From NCBI GenBank assembly GCA_934045905.1, contig OW203762.1:43983411-44047410 (forward strand): 64,000 nt of DNA, read 5' to 3'. This document shows positions 1 to 34,968 of this stretch, piece after piece. The notes beneath the pieces were generated by a model that made no database searches, had not been told where the DNA came from, and saw only the letters and a program-made list of their open reading frames with translations. This DNA comes from Leuctra nigra (lineage: Eukaryota > Arthropoda > Insecta > Plecoptera > Leuctridae). The position numbers and the translations under genes were made by a program. Each line of letters opens with the position of its first letter. The stretch's first letter is position 1.

Positions 1-411
1 GTGGAATCTCTTAGATTTAAACTTGGAAAAGAGAGGCTAAGATGGTACGGACATATGAAGAGGATGGGAAAAGAGAGGATACCATGTAGAGAGGCAGAGC
101 GTGCAGCCATGGGTGGCAGAAGAAAGGCAGGAAGACCTAGAACTAAATGAATCAACGGAATAGAGGCAGCCGCAGAAGAAAGAGGAGAGTGTTGGGGAGT
201 AATTACAACAGAGAAGTGGTGGGAAGACAGAGAGAGATTGAGGGAGCTGATGGAAAGAGAGGAGGCTGAAGAACTGGAAGAAGAGATTGAAGAAGTGTGG
301 AGTGTCGGACTTGGCAAGTCGGCTCTGAGAACACAAGTGCCCTAGAACATTGGTGGGATCATCCCACCCCCTGACCCGACAATAGTTGGAAGCAGGGTCG
401 CGATATTTATT
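1..411 (+). mobile_element. 3' end of a non-LTR retrotransposon (LINE), defective
   Basis: Frame 1 from base 1 reads the extreme C-terminus of an endonuclease/reverse-transcriptase polyprotein (segments RLRWYGHMKRMG and GRRKAGRPRTK). It is the same family as the minus-strand copy at 26443-27249. The frame is broken by TGA at 148-150, where the other copy has TGG. A non-coding 3' tail follows with a short perfect hairpin GGTGGGATCATCCCACC (about 351-367) and an end near TATTTATT. The 5' part lies outside the window. The element sits inside an older dispersed repeat whose sequence resumes at about 412. The LINE clade is not determined; RTE-like is a guess. Confidence 0.8.
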
Positions 412-1640
412 ATCTCCTGATAGGCTGAAAATGAAAACGGTCTTCGATAATTCTGATCAAACTCATATTTTGCATGATCATTAAGACCAACGACCAACAT
501 TGTCTCTTATTTTACAAAATTTCATCCCAATCTGTTAAGATCGTATGAACTTATTGACATTTTTAATATCTGTCAGTAATGAAGTATCGAAATGAATGTT
601 TTCCAGTGCCAATTGAATTGAATCTGATTTGCTATATTTACCACGGTGCTAAGATGCTATTTTCAAGTTTCGATGATAGCGTAATAATATACTTTTATGT
701 TGATTAAATGATCATATTTCAATTCAATATGGATGTTTATGTTTTCTGTGCGTTGTGTACGCATTTCCGGTTCAAGAATTTGCACGCACCCCGTGCTCGC
801 TCATCAACGCGTTACACTGAGCGTTTTCCTAATATGATTCATAACTTGTGACTAGGGTGTCCATTCGTCCCGATTTTGCCGGGACAGTCCCGTTTTCTAG
901 CAACCTGTCCCGCTGTCCCCAGGACCATCAAGGGGGAAGCCTTTAGTCCCGATTTTTGACATGTTACCGTGTTTTCGTAAATTCATAATTTGCCGCACGG
1001 CGAATAGTCGGCTGTGCCTCTTTGAATGAACAGTTTGTTCACAGCCGTCTCGAGTCTCGACAGCCACAAAGCCAGCTGACTTTGTCCAACAGCGTTAGTT
1101 ACGATTAGCTCTCACGTGACGCAACAATATTCAATAGGTCGGACAAGCGATGCTAAAAAATTAAAAATAGCCAATCAATAAAGAAATTTGTGTCCGACTT
1201 TCCACTGCACACTTGAGTTGTCAATCTATTTATAGATTCGTAACTAACGCTATTTGCTTTGACAGTTATGGACATCAGGGTTGCCAGATTGGGTGACTTT
1301 ACAATATCCTTCCATAAAGCAAATTTTTGAGAATACGTATATACGGAAACTAATACTTTGAAACATAATTTTTATAATTGTGAACTAGCAATTTTAGGTG
1401 ATCGAAATCGCTGAAAATTCAAGTCCAAAACGCATAAAAATGGCTCTATTTCATTCTTAAGTTTCAAAATTTTCCCAGGCCTGCGCGGCCCGGACCCGCG
1501 TGTTGCTGGGGGGCCCTCCCCCCAGGCCCCCCATTGTAACCCAAAACTGTCCCGATTTTAAAATTTCTAAATATGGACACCCTACTTATGGCGTGATAAC
1601 TTTTTCGAGAATAAGCCCCCTGGTTCCTTGACAATAAATG
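412..1640. repeat. Dispersed repeat family A, interrupted by an hAT-type element
   Basis: Bases 412-852 match, in inverted orientation, the segment 16690-17400, and the sequence around 711-840 also matches 28489-28590. Shared landmarks include GATGAGCGAGCACGGG and the stretch before the word AAAACGCTCAGTGTA. The family has no open reading frame of its own. It is split here by the element at 853-1584 and resumes briefly after it. The class of repeat is unknown. Confidence 0.6.
853..1584. mobile_element. Non-autonomous hAT-like element, 732 bp
   Basis: The terminal inverted repeats begin TAGGGTGTCCAT on both ends. Flanking octamers CTTGTGAC (845-852) and CTTATGGC (1585-1592) look like an 8-bp target duplication with two transitions. 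Both ends also share the word TCCCGATTTT internally. The interior has no transposase frame but a GC-rich patch around 1480-1540. An 8-bp duplication plus a TAGGG terminus is typical of hAT elements; the superfamily call is inferred from that. Confidence 0.75.
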
Positions 1641-4193
1641 CTTGTTATTATAAATGAAATCAGAGCTCACTACTACAGTTGTGCAGTTCATGGGATGCTG
1701 CCATCAAACCGTAATAAGCCAATCATTTTCTTTCAAATACCTACCGTTTATTATTGGTTCCAGTGCACCTTCCTAAAACATGATTTTTTTCATGAATCGT
1801 TTTTACTTTTTTCCTTAAAATCCTTTTTAATATACCTTAAAATTGCTCTAATTTAAATGACACAGAGAGAAAATTTTCTTGGAAGACCCTTTTTCTTGGA
1901 ATAGAAGTGGTTTTGGAGTTCACCCCAAAAATCATTGAAGTGGACTTCTGGGGGCCTATTCTCGAATCGAAACCGCTTGCGAAAATGTTCGACCATGCAA
2001 AATCATTTGTTTTGTAAATGATAAAGTAGTTGAATCCATTGTGCGGCTCATTTATAGATGGTGAACATTTTCTACAAACTCAAGAATAGGCGAAAACCTT
2101 AGGAAACCTCAAGAAAAACCTTAGAGGTTTTTACCTCTTAAGGTACAGAACTGGACATTCAAAATGTACTACTGGGCAAAACACGGGACCTAGTATCGTA
2201 TATTTGACAGAATTGTGCTACACTGACCTTGAACTCGCACCATCGTAGCCCCAAACAAATGTGGTATTAGGTGAGGATCCAGGGCATTAGCTATACTAAC
2301 CAAGTGAGAGTTAAAAGGGTGAAAACGCAAATCAGAAGAAAGTACCTACCAAAAAATGCTAGCCAAAAAGCACGGAATGTGTTTGAATTTCGAAAATGAA
2401 TAATATGAGTGCATTCTGCTTTAGTTGTTAAAAAGAGCCCACGCTCATCCTCCCTTCATGCGATCACATTAAAAAACTAAGACATAGATATTTACATCTA
2501 GATCCGGCTACGATTATTTGTAGCAAGTTTGATCAATGTTCGTTTCATGAGAAATAAACATGTGAAAGTATGGGACAAAATCAGGGAGCCCTGATCAAAA
2601 TAAGAAATTCAAGTCAATTAAGCTGGATTCACACAGACCATTTTTTTCCCTTTTTACCCTCCAAGGATCAAGGCTAAAAAGTGTAGTGCCAGGCTGCCAG
2701 CCCTATTTAGCAGAAATGTGGACATATTTGGGAAAATTATTTTGAAGATGAAATAATTGTTCAACAATATTGGGATCAGTTTTAAAAGTTTCAGAAGAAT
2801 CTTAAAAATCTACGAGTGCTTGACATTTTTATATTTTTCAAAATATCAATTGATTAAAATCAATACATCGATTTCAGTTGATGCACATGTGCAATTGCAC
2901 ACATGGTAACAATAGGCAAGAATTCACCGCCATATTTATGAATCCCGTTTCATGGCATTCTAAAGGTAATTTTATCGACTGATCCAAATACTCTGTGCGC
3001 CCTTAAATAAAATTCAGGGCCCCAAATTTACGAAGTGTCGAAAAAAATAAAAAATCGACAGTGGCCCTAGAAATACAGGTTCAAGTGTCGAAAAAATCGA
3101 CAGTGGCACTTGGAGGGTTAATAACAAGTACCAATTACTAGCAATTACTTCACTCGCGTTTGGTTATAACAAAAATAACACAAAAACAGTCCATGTGCAC
3201 GCGCTTGAGGCATCAAAATGAAGTTAAAACAAAACTTAGCCTTATTGCTTTATATACCCACCCAAAAACAATACTAATGTGAAAATAAACTGAAAGGTAT
3301 GGTGGCTTCTCCTCAAGCATAGTAAGCCACAAGCGAAATTGGTTGAAACACTTGGTTTTCTGTATTCGGCTGAGAGCTACCGACACAGCCTTCAACAGAC
3401 CATCCCAAACCCAGCTTTCTAAGGGACATACAAAATGTTGCGAAAGTACACTCGCAGCAGTATTACTATAGGTATGAATTTGGTAATTCATTACAATTAG
3501 TCACATGGAAGTGGTCAGGAAAGGTTCTGAACACATTCGGTGCAATATGATATGTTGAATGGTCTGTATATTATTAATAAAATCATACTTTATAAATATT
3601 ATTTGTAAAGATAATGCATATGCTAGGTACAGTACTGTTATTACATGATTTCTTAATCAATTAACATGTGACTGAGGTTGGAACTTCAATGTATGCTCTC
3701 TACAGCCAGTCAATGACCGTACAAAGCCTCCTCATATTCAAATTACATTAATTGACAATTTGGCCAGTATACAATTTGACGTAGGTTTTAGAAACAATTG
3801 TCTAGTTCTAAATGCAACATTCTAGAATGATCTTTACTGTCAGAGGTATGTACCAGTCTTCGGTAAAAGCTAAGTTCATATTCTGATTTAATGAATTCCA
3901 TATTATCTCTTGCATTTCACAGCTTGGTCAGAGAGTGAAAAGACTTAATTATCAAGGTGTCTTTCCTTTCCTTGTTCTGTCCAAATTCCATGTTTATTGA
4001 CCCTTTGAAGAAGTTTTTGGAACCAGCAGGTGTCAAATTGGTATGTAGATATTTCAGCAAGTGTTATTATACTTCTTTTACTCACATACGTTTTTACCAG
4101 AAAAAATATATCATAATTTTAGTTATAGAACAGCTCAAGTCTGGTGACAGTAAAATGTTGGAATTGTTAATACCACAACACAGGCGTCGAGAT
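1641..4193. other. Intergenic stretch, no gene seen
   Basis: AT-rich sequence with only short open frames and no recognisable protein on either strand. The region around 2620-2660 resembles the end of the small inverted-repeat element at 15251-15395. I see no RNA gene or convincing promoter. Confidence 0.5.
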
Positions 4194-4201
4194 GTATCCA
4201 T

Positions 4202-4836
4202 TAGGGATGGCGGCGGGTACCCGGGTGGTTCCGGGTAATCAATTACTCAGGTAATAAATAATAATCACGGGTACCAAAAAAAAAAAAAAAAAAAAAATTT
4301 AAATGTAGCTGAAATACATTTGTTTACGCACAGTTATCAGCTGCGTCTCAAGGGGAAGCTCAACGACCTTGCTTGCTCTGGGGGGTGAGAGAGGAATGCT
4401 GAAGGAGAGGTGAAATCATGTGTCGGGAGTAGGAAGCATGGGAAAAATGCGTCTGTATTTTTTTTTTCAATCACACTGAAGCACAGTGAAATAGTTGAGT
4501 TCTGGGTAGAAAGGTGCACAAATTCGTGTTTTCTTATGATTGAAGTTGTTAGTTATCAAAGAATGTTATCATGTCCTGTCCTGTTTTCTCAAATTCTTTT
4601 CAAGGACAAGCACACAGATGGCCCTGAGAGAGGGTAATTTTCTCCTCTCACGCAGCTAAGTGCCACGTGTTCTTTTTTCCTAAACCCCTACCCCCTTACC
4701 TAGCCCCCTTCCCTCCACCAAAAAAATAAATAATTTTTTATTTTTTTTTTTTTAGGGGGTTTTAGTTACCCGATTCCGACCCGAGTATTTATGACGGGTA
4801 CCCGATTCCTGATTTTTGGATCCGCCGACATCCCTA
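4202..4836. mobile_element. Non-autonomous hAT-like element, 635 bp, perfect 8-bp duplication
   Basis: The octamer GTATCCAT occurs at 4194-4201 and again at 4837-4844. The element begins TAGGGATGGCGGCGG and ends with the complement of TAGGGATGTCGGCGG. Subterminal words GGGTACCCG and GGGTAA recur at both ends. Two homopolymer tracts (poly-A about 4268-4298, poly-T about 4739-4753) lie inside. No transposase is encoded. Confidence 0.85.
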
Positions 4837-4844
4837 GTATCCAT

Positions 4845-6524
4845 TCAATGTTCGATGCTTGCCTTTGCATGGTTTTCTAAGTTGGCTCCGATTGGTTGAA
4901 AAGAGTCTCATGCAATGAAGCGCCATTGAAGTCAGGAAAGACACCTTTAATCCAAGACAGTGATCCAAAGGTTTCCGTAAAACATAGCTCTTTTATAAGT
5001 AAATGTAACAAAAATATAGTACAATTCTATCTAATAGAATAGGTAGGTAATAATATATAAATTAAATATATGCACATTTTCCAAACATATACTACACATT
5101 TACCAACATGAGCACAACCAAATGCACAGTCAAATATGAAAGTTTCATATTTATTTTTATTTTTTACTAATAATGTGGTGTTCAGAGCCGGGGTGATTGT
5201 CATCACTATAATATTAATCTTAACAATACATAATACATAGTTCATTATTGTATCCATTTTGCTACAATATATACACATTATTTTTATCAAAAGTAAGGTA
5301 AATGAGCAAATATTTAATACTAATGTTAATGTTCAATAGACATGATGTCTTATTCCATATCAAGACTAAATGATAATGCACAGCAAGGATGAATGGCGCT
5401 TGGCTATCTTTACCATCTCCAGAATTGGTCAGCACTCGCTATTCTTGAGGCAGCGGATTCCAAACCTCAAATTCTTTGAAGCGTCAGTTTCCAGGAGAAA
5501 AGAAACGTTTAATTTTCATATGATTTGAGATACGTACACTGTATCCAAAGCCCATAACTTAATTTTGATTGATTTTCACAAGTGATCTGTTTACTTCGCA
5601 CTAGCAGTGAAAAGCAATCACACGAAAGGACAACAAAATTGAGTTTCATAATCATGATCCTTCAATCAACTCTTTCAATGAGCTCTCTCTTCACTTCAGT
5701 CAATGTTATCAGTATAGGAGTGAGAGAACCATCATGCTAGTATGAATGTAGTAATGAAGTCCATGAATCTTGCTTGTAGTAGGCAAAGTTGCAGGCAAGT
5801 GAAAGATAAGAAAGCTATCTATGCAATTTCTTTTGCTATACGAACAGGGACATGTGTTAACTTCACATCAGTCCGTGAAATTGATTATTAAAATGATGCA
5901 TGCTACGATGCTTTTTTATAACATTTTAATAATGTGAAGATTTAAATATATATATTTAGAATTCGACTTAAATGTATGCCCCATCCCCAAATAAGACAAA
6001 TAGAAGGACAAAGACAATGTATTATGGCCTGGAGATGAAGCAACTACGCATTACATAATATGCCTACTGATATGACATTTTATTATTTTACAAATAAAGT
6101 AGGTAAATAAGTTATGTACTAATAAGTATAAGTGATCTTTACAATCTATGCTCTGTACATACAATTCAATTGTAACAGTAGTACACTCTCTATATCAATA
6201 CAATATTCATATGAAAATAATGTCATTCAATGCCATTATTGAAAGTAGTAATTATATTTTTGTGTGTTAATAATAATAATTATAATGTTAGTACTTTAAC
6301 AAGCACAAGCTTAGATAAGTTTAGAAACATTTTTTATAACAGCATTAATTAACACTAGTGGCCTAATACTAGGTATGTGTGCAAAGCACATTATATCAAA
6401 ACTTTTGGCAACTTTTAGAAGACATCAGTACCTACATAGTTAACAGTCAATCACACTGCATTTTGATGCAGAAACAAACAAAAGATAATCACCCAAGAGA
6501 CGAACCTTAGGTGGTCTTTGTATG
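4845..6524. other. 3' flank of the kinase gene, distal terminus
   Basis: No open frame with recognisable homology. The stretch nearest 6524 is the likely 3' untranslated region of the short kinase isoform. AT-rich with simple repeats, for example a TAA run near 6268-6290. Confidence 0.4.
6079..6084 (-). terminator. Candidate poly(A) signal for the short SLK isoform
   Basis: The minus strand reads AATAAA here, about 440 bases downstream of the stop codon at 6527-6525. In AT-rich DNA this hexamer is frequent, so the assignment is weak. Confidence 0.25.
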
Positions 6525-6671
6525 TCACCCTTCCGACACCGAGGAGAGACTGCTCCGTGTGGACCCGCGCCCTGTCCGTGGCATGTCAACTAGGTCCGAG
6601 GGTAGTGGAAGTGTGGGGCCATACAGTTGCTCCTGCTCTTCAAGCTGGAAGGCAAATTGTTCTTCCAATCT
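6525..6671 (-). CDS. SLK-type kinase, alternative terminal exon 15b
   Basis: The minus strand shows a polypyrimidine/CAG acceptor just before 6671, then a 48-codon frame ending in TGA (6527-6525). It begins RLEEQFAFQLEEQEQLYG and ends in a Ser/Arg-rich tail. It is phase 0, so it joins in frame to exon 14, which ends LKPRKQ. Vertebrate SLK continues at this point with a very similar LEEEFARKLQEQE segment, so this looks like the ancestral C-terminus. It is a paralogue in position and sequence of exon 15a (9927-9544). Use of either last exon gives proteins of 1358 or 1437 residues. Confidence 0.8.
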   Translation of the reverse strand, partial: RLEEQFAFQLEEQEQLYGPTLPLPSDLVDMPRTGRGSTRSSLSSVSEG

Positions 6672-7497
6672 CTGGGAAAATGGAAAGAAACCAAGTTAAT
6701 TAAAACTATGAAGAGACCTTGCAGAAGTTGCAACCCCCAAGAATTGCAGTATTATAATTTATAATATAATAAAGCATTAATTTAATATTATATCCCTTAC
6801 CAATTACACGGTGTGGCAAATTAATCTCAGTACGGAGGAATATGGAGAGGAGGGTGTTTTTAGAAGCAAGTTATGGATCAGTAGATTCCTGGAGTGACAA
6901 AACTTGTGTATTACATTTTCACAGCACCGAAACAACTAAGGACAGTTGGATTCTATACAATCGTTATTAATTACATACCTACATTGTTGTTAGTTAGATT
7001 GAAGAAGTTGTGAAGTGAATTATATTCAGACATTAAACAAAAAGCACCTTGGATCTTTTTCTATGTCATGTACTACCTATTTATTATCCATTCCACAATG
7101 GAAAGGAAATTGATTAAATGGGGAAGAAGGGTGTGATTGTGAAGATATCGCCGAGCTACGACAATTGTGTGATATGAAACCTAGCGGAAAAAGACTCTTC
7201 TCCAGTCACTTTCTCTCATGAAATAGATACAAGTTGATTTTAAAGTCTACAATCGGAGGTATTACATAAATGACATAATCTGAGTTTTCAATCTGTAATT
7301 AATTACCCTTCAATTCGAAATTACCCCATTTTCAAATACATATTACCCCATACTTGTCAGTTGTTTTCCTGCAACTATGAGCGAATGGGTCCCTTCACCA
7401 TTAGAGTGAATCATATTCATCTTGGATGACAACTTCCAAAGTCCGAGACATATTCCGGCCATATTCAATGCATATGGAATATTAAAAGTTAAAACTA

Positions 7498-7723
7498 CAG
7501 TACGTTCTACAAGGAATTTGCAACAGCGAAAAATCTATTTTCCATATAGAATTCCTAGTTTCCACACTACTTTTGGCTAGTTTTCTGACACTACCTATTC
7601 CTCACCTCATAACAATAGAGCACCAAAGAAAATCCAAATTTCTGAGGTGTATACAGCATTTTATTGGCGTTTGTATTTTGACATTTGCCCTCAGGCGCTG
7701 AAAGGTCCTTGTAGAACGTACTG
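7498..7723. mobile_element. Mariner-like MITE, 226 bp
   Basis: The ends are inverted copies of CAGTACGTTCTACAAGGA, 18 bp, and both are flanked by TA (7496-7497 and 7724-7725). TA duplication plus CAGT ends is the pattern of Tc1/mariner-type non-autonomous elements. No coding capacity. Confidence 0.75.
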
Positions 7724-8286
7724 TAATTTAAAACTAATTCTGATGGAATCAATATTATGGCAACATCTACCTACTCTTCCATGAGACCTGGGGGACAATG
7801 GCGTAAGTTTTGATTCTATAAATAGATTGCAAACGCGAAGATGCAGTGAAATTTCGGACAAGCATTAATTTCTTGATTGGTTATTTTTAATTTTTTAGCA
7901 TCGATTTTCGGACATTGTGGTATTTGTTGCGTCACATGAAGGCTAATCAAAACTTACGCTATTCTTGAGATTCAGGTTTTGAAACAATAGGTTTTCATTG
8001 CTTTTAAGAAGTTAAAAGTTAAAGAGTTGAAGTTTCAACTGTTCAAGATTTATACAATGCAAACGTAAATGGTTTCAAATGCCTGAAAAGTGAAAACTGA
8101 AGAGTTGGCCTCCAGGTTGTGTTTTGAATTTTGGTGTTTGGTTCTACTTCTATTGTGTTAGGTAGGTACTAATACATAATGTCTACTAATAAAGGACCAA
8201 ATATTTACAGGTGTAATATTACTCCACCCACTACAACCCTTACCCATAATTTGCAATTAACTCTCCATACACAGTGTAAATGCTTA

Positions 8287-8584
8287 CGCCTGAATTACAC
8301 GGTTCAAGTTTCCTTGAAGGGATTGAATTCAACCCTTGATTTTCAAAGAAACTTGAAGGAGAATTTAGATGATTTAATGTTTTTTGTTGATTGAAGTTGC
8401 AGTGAAATTAACAATTTGTTGAAGTATTTCAAGACTTGAAGGAAAATAGGACATGTTCTAATTGAAAAGGCTGAAGAGACGCGTGTTAAATGCTTCGATG
8501 TTTTCATTTGGACGGTCCAAGTCTTGAATTCAACCCCCTTGAAAGGGTTGAATTCAAGAAAACTTGAATCAAGTAATTCAGCCT
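8287..8584. mobile_element. Harbinger-like MITE, 298 bp
   Basis: Flanked by TTA on both sides (8284-8286, 8585-8587), with inverted ends sharing GCTGAATTAC-type sequence followed by TTCAAGTTT. Repeated subterminal words such as TTGAATTCAACCC give the element extra self-complementarity. A 3-bp TTA/TAA duplication suggests PIF/Harbinger; the assignment is inference. Confidence 0.65.
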
Positions 8585-9014
8585 TTAGAATTACATACTA
8601 CCATTGGCCAATAGAAAAATAACTTCAAATAGTGTCATGGAAAGTAAGTACCTCTAATAAATTAGTTAATTTAGATGCTTCATGATTACCAATCTTCATT
8701 AAAGATATTATAAAATGGTGAATACTGATTAAAAATGTAGGTATTTAAGTGGTATCACATCACTAAAATAGCAACTCTTCGCTAAAGAGCTTTTCATGTT
8801 GCATGAAACAGGCAAGTATCTCAATTATCAACGGGATAAACATAAATCTGACATAACTTAGTAAATTATAAGCTGAAAAAATACCAAACAATGTCTCATC
8901 TTATGACAAGCTACAAAGCCAGGAACAGATATTCTCTCATTAACATAATTATTTAGAATTGATCCCAAGTATGACAACATTAATTACGAAGACAGACGAG
9001 TGACGACACATCTA

Positions 9015-9286
9015 TTCGAACAAATAAGCGATACGTGATGGAGCCACTTCTGGCAGGAAAATTTTTAGATGCACTTTTTTGTTTTGATGTTCGTGTTTCC
9101 ACAAGGCAGTGGAAAAGGAGAAACAAATGAAATGTAGATTTAGTTACAAGTTTACTTTTTCAGCCGTAACAAACAACTAAAGCAAATTTTATATAATTTA
9201 TTTACATAAATAAACCCTTTACAACCGCCATTATCGTAGTACCAAAGAATCCACCAGAGGTCAGTCGTGTTCCTTATTTTCTCGAA
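9015..9286 (-). mobile_element. MITE family 1, full-length copy (272 bp)
   Basis: Ends are TTCGA(A/G) followed by AAATAAG in inverted orientation and both flanks are TA, as for Tc1/mariner-type elements. Other copies lie at 16905-17190 and 18250-18522, with a split copy around 17641-18790 and a truncated one at 35831-36015. Shared landmarks are CCAGAAGTGGCTCCATCACG and GACCTCTGGTGGATT. This copy lies in the 3' untranslated region of the long SLK isoform. Confidence 0.85.
9197..9202 (-). terminator. Candidate poly(A) signal for the long SLK isoform
   Basis: The minus strand reads AATAAA about 340 bases after the stop codon of exon 15a, within the MITE copy at 9015-9286. If used, the transposon supplies the 3' end of the transcript. 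No transcript data are visible here, so this is a candidate only. Confidence 0.35.
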
Positions 9287-9543
9287 TAGAGTAGAGTTCT
9301 AAAAAGCTACACACTACTAGTACAGTCACCCGAATTTTAAGTAAAGTAGAACGTTGTAGTGTAGTGTGTAACTTTGTAGACAGTTACCGATTCACTCCCC
9401 GACATTGAATAGCTAATTATCTAATACCTACTTAAAGCTGTCGAAGAAAACATTTAGCACACAAATTAAAGAATTGGAACAAACACAATCAAATGGCACA
9501 AGCAACATGTAACGGCAGAGTACAACACAATAAAAGAAGAGTT

Positions 9544-32046
<22,503 letters not shown>

Positions 32047-32295
32047 AGCAAATAGACCAAAACATAATATACTAAACGCGCATGCCCAATCCGCCATTTT
32101 CTCTTCCAGCTATGTGTGACATTCAGGCAAGGCACTTATATGTCAATCGTATAACGATAGTTCAGTAATAGCTATAATTACATCGCGAAATAACAGAAAT
32201 TGATTCTTACCTCAGTGTCAACATTCAAATACAATCGGCATATTTCATTTCAGCACATATTCATACACATTCTTTCTTGTGAAAACTAGATGTCT

Positions 32296-32444
32296 ATTCA
32301 CCAAAATCACCATTTGACATATAACGCAATTTGTTTTTATCACGGCCTTCTGAACCTTTTCTGAATGAGAACACCACATTCAGAAAAGGTTCAGAAGACC
32401 GTGATAAAAACAAATGCGTTTGTCAAATGGTGATTTTGGTGAAT
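32296..32444. mobile_element. Foldback element, ~149 bp
   Basis: ATTCACCAAAATCACCATTT at 32296 onward is complementary to the segment ending at 32444; the inner arms CCTTCTGAACCTTTTCTGAA pair exactly. It sits in the left arm of the large palindromic element; the matching right-arm position lacks it. Confidence 0.7.
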
Positions 32445-33065
32445 GGGCTTCTAAACTCCAAGCTAGAATAGAGCGCGCTACGGGGGATCGTACCTGGTTG
32501 CTATGGCAACAGTAAAATATTTGTTGATTTGTCTAAATTGAAAACAAAAGAAGTTGTTTGACAAAAAGTGAAATTCTAGTATGAAAAGTAAGTAATTGAA
32601 ACTATGTCTACATTTAAGTAGTATATTACATTTGAAAACAATTACCTTCACTCCGAACACAACAGTTTGGCATTATATTTCAAATACAAGAAGTTTAATC
32701 TATCTGTCATTTTGTACAGACGCATGCATAGAAGGAAAAAGGAACAATTCTCACTAGCGCTCCGTAGTGAGAGCAACTGGCAGCGTGGAAGCCCATTAGT
32801 GCAGTCCATAAACCGAACAATAGTGCAAATAGCGATAGAAACATGAAAATTTGAGTACTTACTAATTCGACCATGAGAAATCCAAAAATTTATGGCCCCA
32901 AGCTGAATTCCTGCAACTTTCGGAGTTATTAACTGATTAAATTAAATAACTAAATGTCAAATGACAAAAGAAATTTGCGACTTTTTGGAAATTTTAAAAT
33001 TGAATATTATATATAAATGTTATTTAAAATATAAACCGTCAATTGTTTCATAAAAATTTGATTAA

Positions 33066-33763
33066 TAGCGCTTTCCACTGACTGCACTAGTGCTGCACTG
33101 GGTTGCACTGAGAGCGGGTGTCGTTTTCCACTGGGAAATCCAGTGTGAACTGGGCTGCGATCGTGTAAAATGACAACTTACTTGTCGCAGTGAAAGCTTC
33201 GCATCTCAATGTTATTCACGGCCTTCTAGGGTCTTGTCACCGTGACAAGGAAGTTGTCATTTTACACGATCGCAGCCCTGGAGTGGTTTTTTCGTTTTTC
33301 ACTGGCAAAGTTGCACGCTCTGAGGGCACATTTTTAGCACGGAGAAAATTCTCAGGGCAATCGAGTGCTCTCGAATATTCCAAGATGGACGCTTGAAAAA
33401 TGGTTGCTGTTTATAACCTATTTGAATCTTCAAATAACAGTTGGTCTGTTCGTTTACCCTGCCAAAAGCTACAGCAAACTGCCACAAGCTACAGAGGAAC
33501 GATCTGATTGGATGATGTGTGATTGTGGCAGTTTGCTGTAGCTTTTGGCAGGGTAAACGAACAGACCTAGTGATAGTTTAATTGGTCAACAATGGATGAT
33601 CTAAAACGAATTCTATGAAATGCTTTGCTATTTTTAGGTTATGTTAGCACTGGAAATGTCCTTGTTTTCCACTGGGGTTGCTTTTTTTGCCGCACTAGTG
33701 CAGAGCATGACGTCACAGAGCAATTCTTTGCTCTCATTCAGTGCATGCCAGAGGAAAACGCTA
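33066..33763. mobile_element. Harbinger-like foldback element, 698 bp
   Basis: Ends TAGCG(C/T)TTTCC in inverted orientation, with TAA on both flanks (33063-33065, 33764-33766). It contains two perfect internal stem-loops: arms 33152-33179/33251-33278 (28 bp) and 33443-33486/33524-33567 (44 bp). Words such as CACTAGTGC repeat near both ends. Non-coding. Confidence 0.75.
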
Positions 33764-33770
33764 TAATTCA

Positions 33771-34325
33771 TACTTCAATTGACCAATGAAGGTGGGCGTT
33801 GCCTTATGAAAAACAAAAGTATTACCATGGTAACTCCAGCTTTCTTAGAAAAATAACAATTTTTCATTCAGACAAATGAAATTCAAAAAGATCAAAGAAA
33901 TAGCTCACACGTGTTTAATAGTTTAATTTACTACTGTAAATAGTACAATCAATATATTTAAACTCATATAAATCATGTTTAATGATATGCTGGACAATTA
34001 CTAAAGTGGTACAACGAAACAAATTATATTTTGTCAGGTATGTTGCCAAAGTGTTTCCTTTTTAATGGCTTCTGTTACTGGATAGTTTCGTCAACTTAAA
34101 AAGGCCCTACCTCTCTTATGATAAGTTAATTGAGACTGAACAAGATTAAAGTAGATAGTTTAAATCATTGCTATTATTAATGGTAATTTGTAGATTGTAA
34201 AACTGTTAAATTCTGTAAGAAACAGCTGATTAGCTGTTAACTGACAGTTGTTTGGACACTGACAGCATCCAAACATTGACTTTGTTTTTATGACGTAGTG
34301 GTGGGAGGAGATCTACATTGGTTAA
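33771..34325. mobile_element. MITE family 2, copy without its ends
   Basis: Closely matches the interior of 17681-18664 (TTACCATGGTAACTCCAG, CAATCAATATATTTAAA, GGCAATTTGT-like blocks) but the terminal 23-bp repeats are absent on both sides. It lacks the nested MITE-1. Confidence 0.75.
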
Positions 34326-34663
34326 GAAATTAAAATCAATCTCCAAATCCTTAATTTGGTTTTTTATTCAAAATCTAGAAGGCCTGATTGAATCAAGGTC
34401 TAGGTACTTATATTATGTGTTTGAATTACTTGAAAACAACATGTTATTTGAGAATTTTACTAAAAAGTATGACTTAATTTATTAATTACTCCAAAAGTTG
34501 CAGGAATTCAGCTTGGGCCCATAAATTTTTGGATTTCTCATGGTCGAATTAGTAAGTACACACATTTTCGTGGTTCTATCACTATTTGCACTATTGACCC
34601 CTAAATTGCGGTTTATGGACTGCACTAAATAGACATCTAGTTTTCACAAGAATGTGTATGAAT

Positions 34664-34848
34664 ATTGAATACAGTCTGTTTTTTTACTGTATGAACTCTC
34701 AACAGAATGCGCTGATTGGCAGCTTTTCTGCTAGGCCGAGAAAGACTTCATTGCGCGCTCACCTTGCAATGTTGTCTTTCTCGGCCTTACAGAACAACTG
34801 ACGGTGTCACGGTCTGTAGAGAGTTCAAACATAGGAAAAACGAACTGT
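34664..34848. mobile_element. Foldback element, copy 2
   Basis: Shares GGCCGAGAAAGACTTCATTG and the loop GCGCTCACCTTGCAATG with the copy at 19984-20166; the arms here are slightly diverged. Sits in the right arm of the large palindromic element. Confidence 0.75.
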
Positions 34849-34968
34849 ATGTGCTGAAATGATATATGCCGATTGTATTTGAATGTTGACACTGAGGTAA
34901 GAATCAATTTCTGTTATTTCGCGATGTAATTATAACTTTTACTGAACTCATTAAGATTGACTTTTAAG

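Larger units (their letters stand above)
6672..9010. other. Region between the two SLK terminal exons
   Basis: This is intron for the 15b isoform and downstream flank for the 15a isoform. Apart from the small elements at 7498-7723 and 8287-8584 I see no gene; the open frames here lack recognisable homology. Confidence 0.5.
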
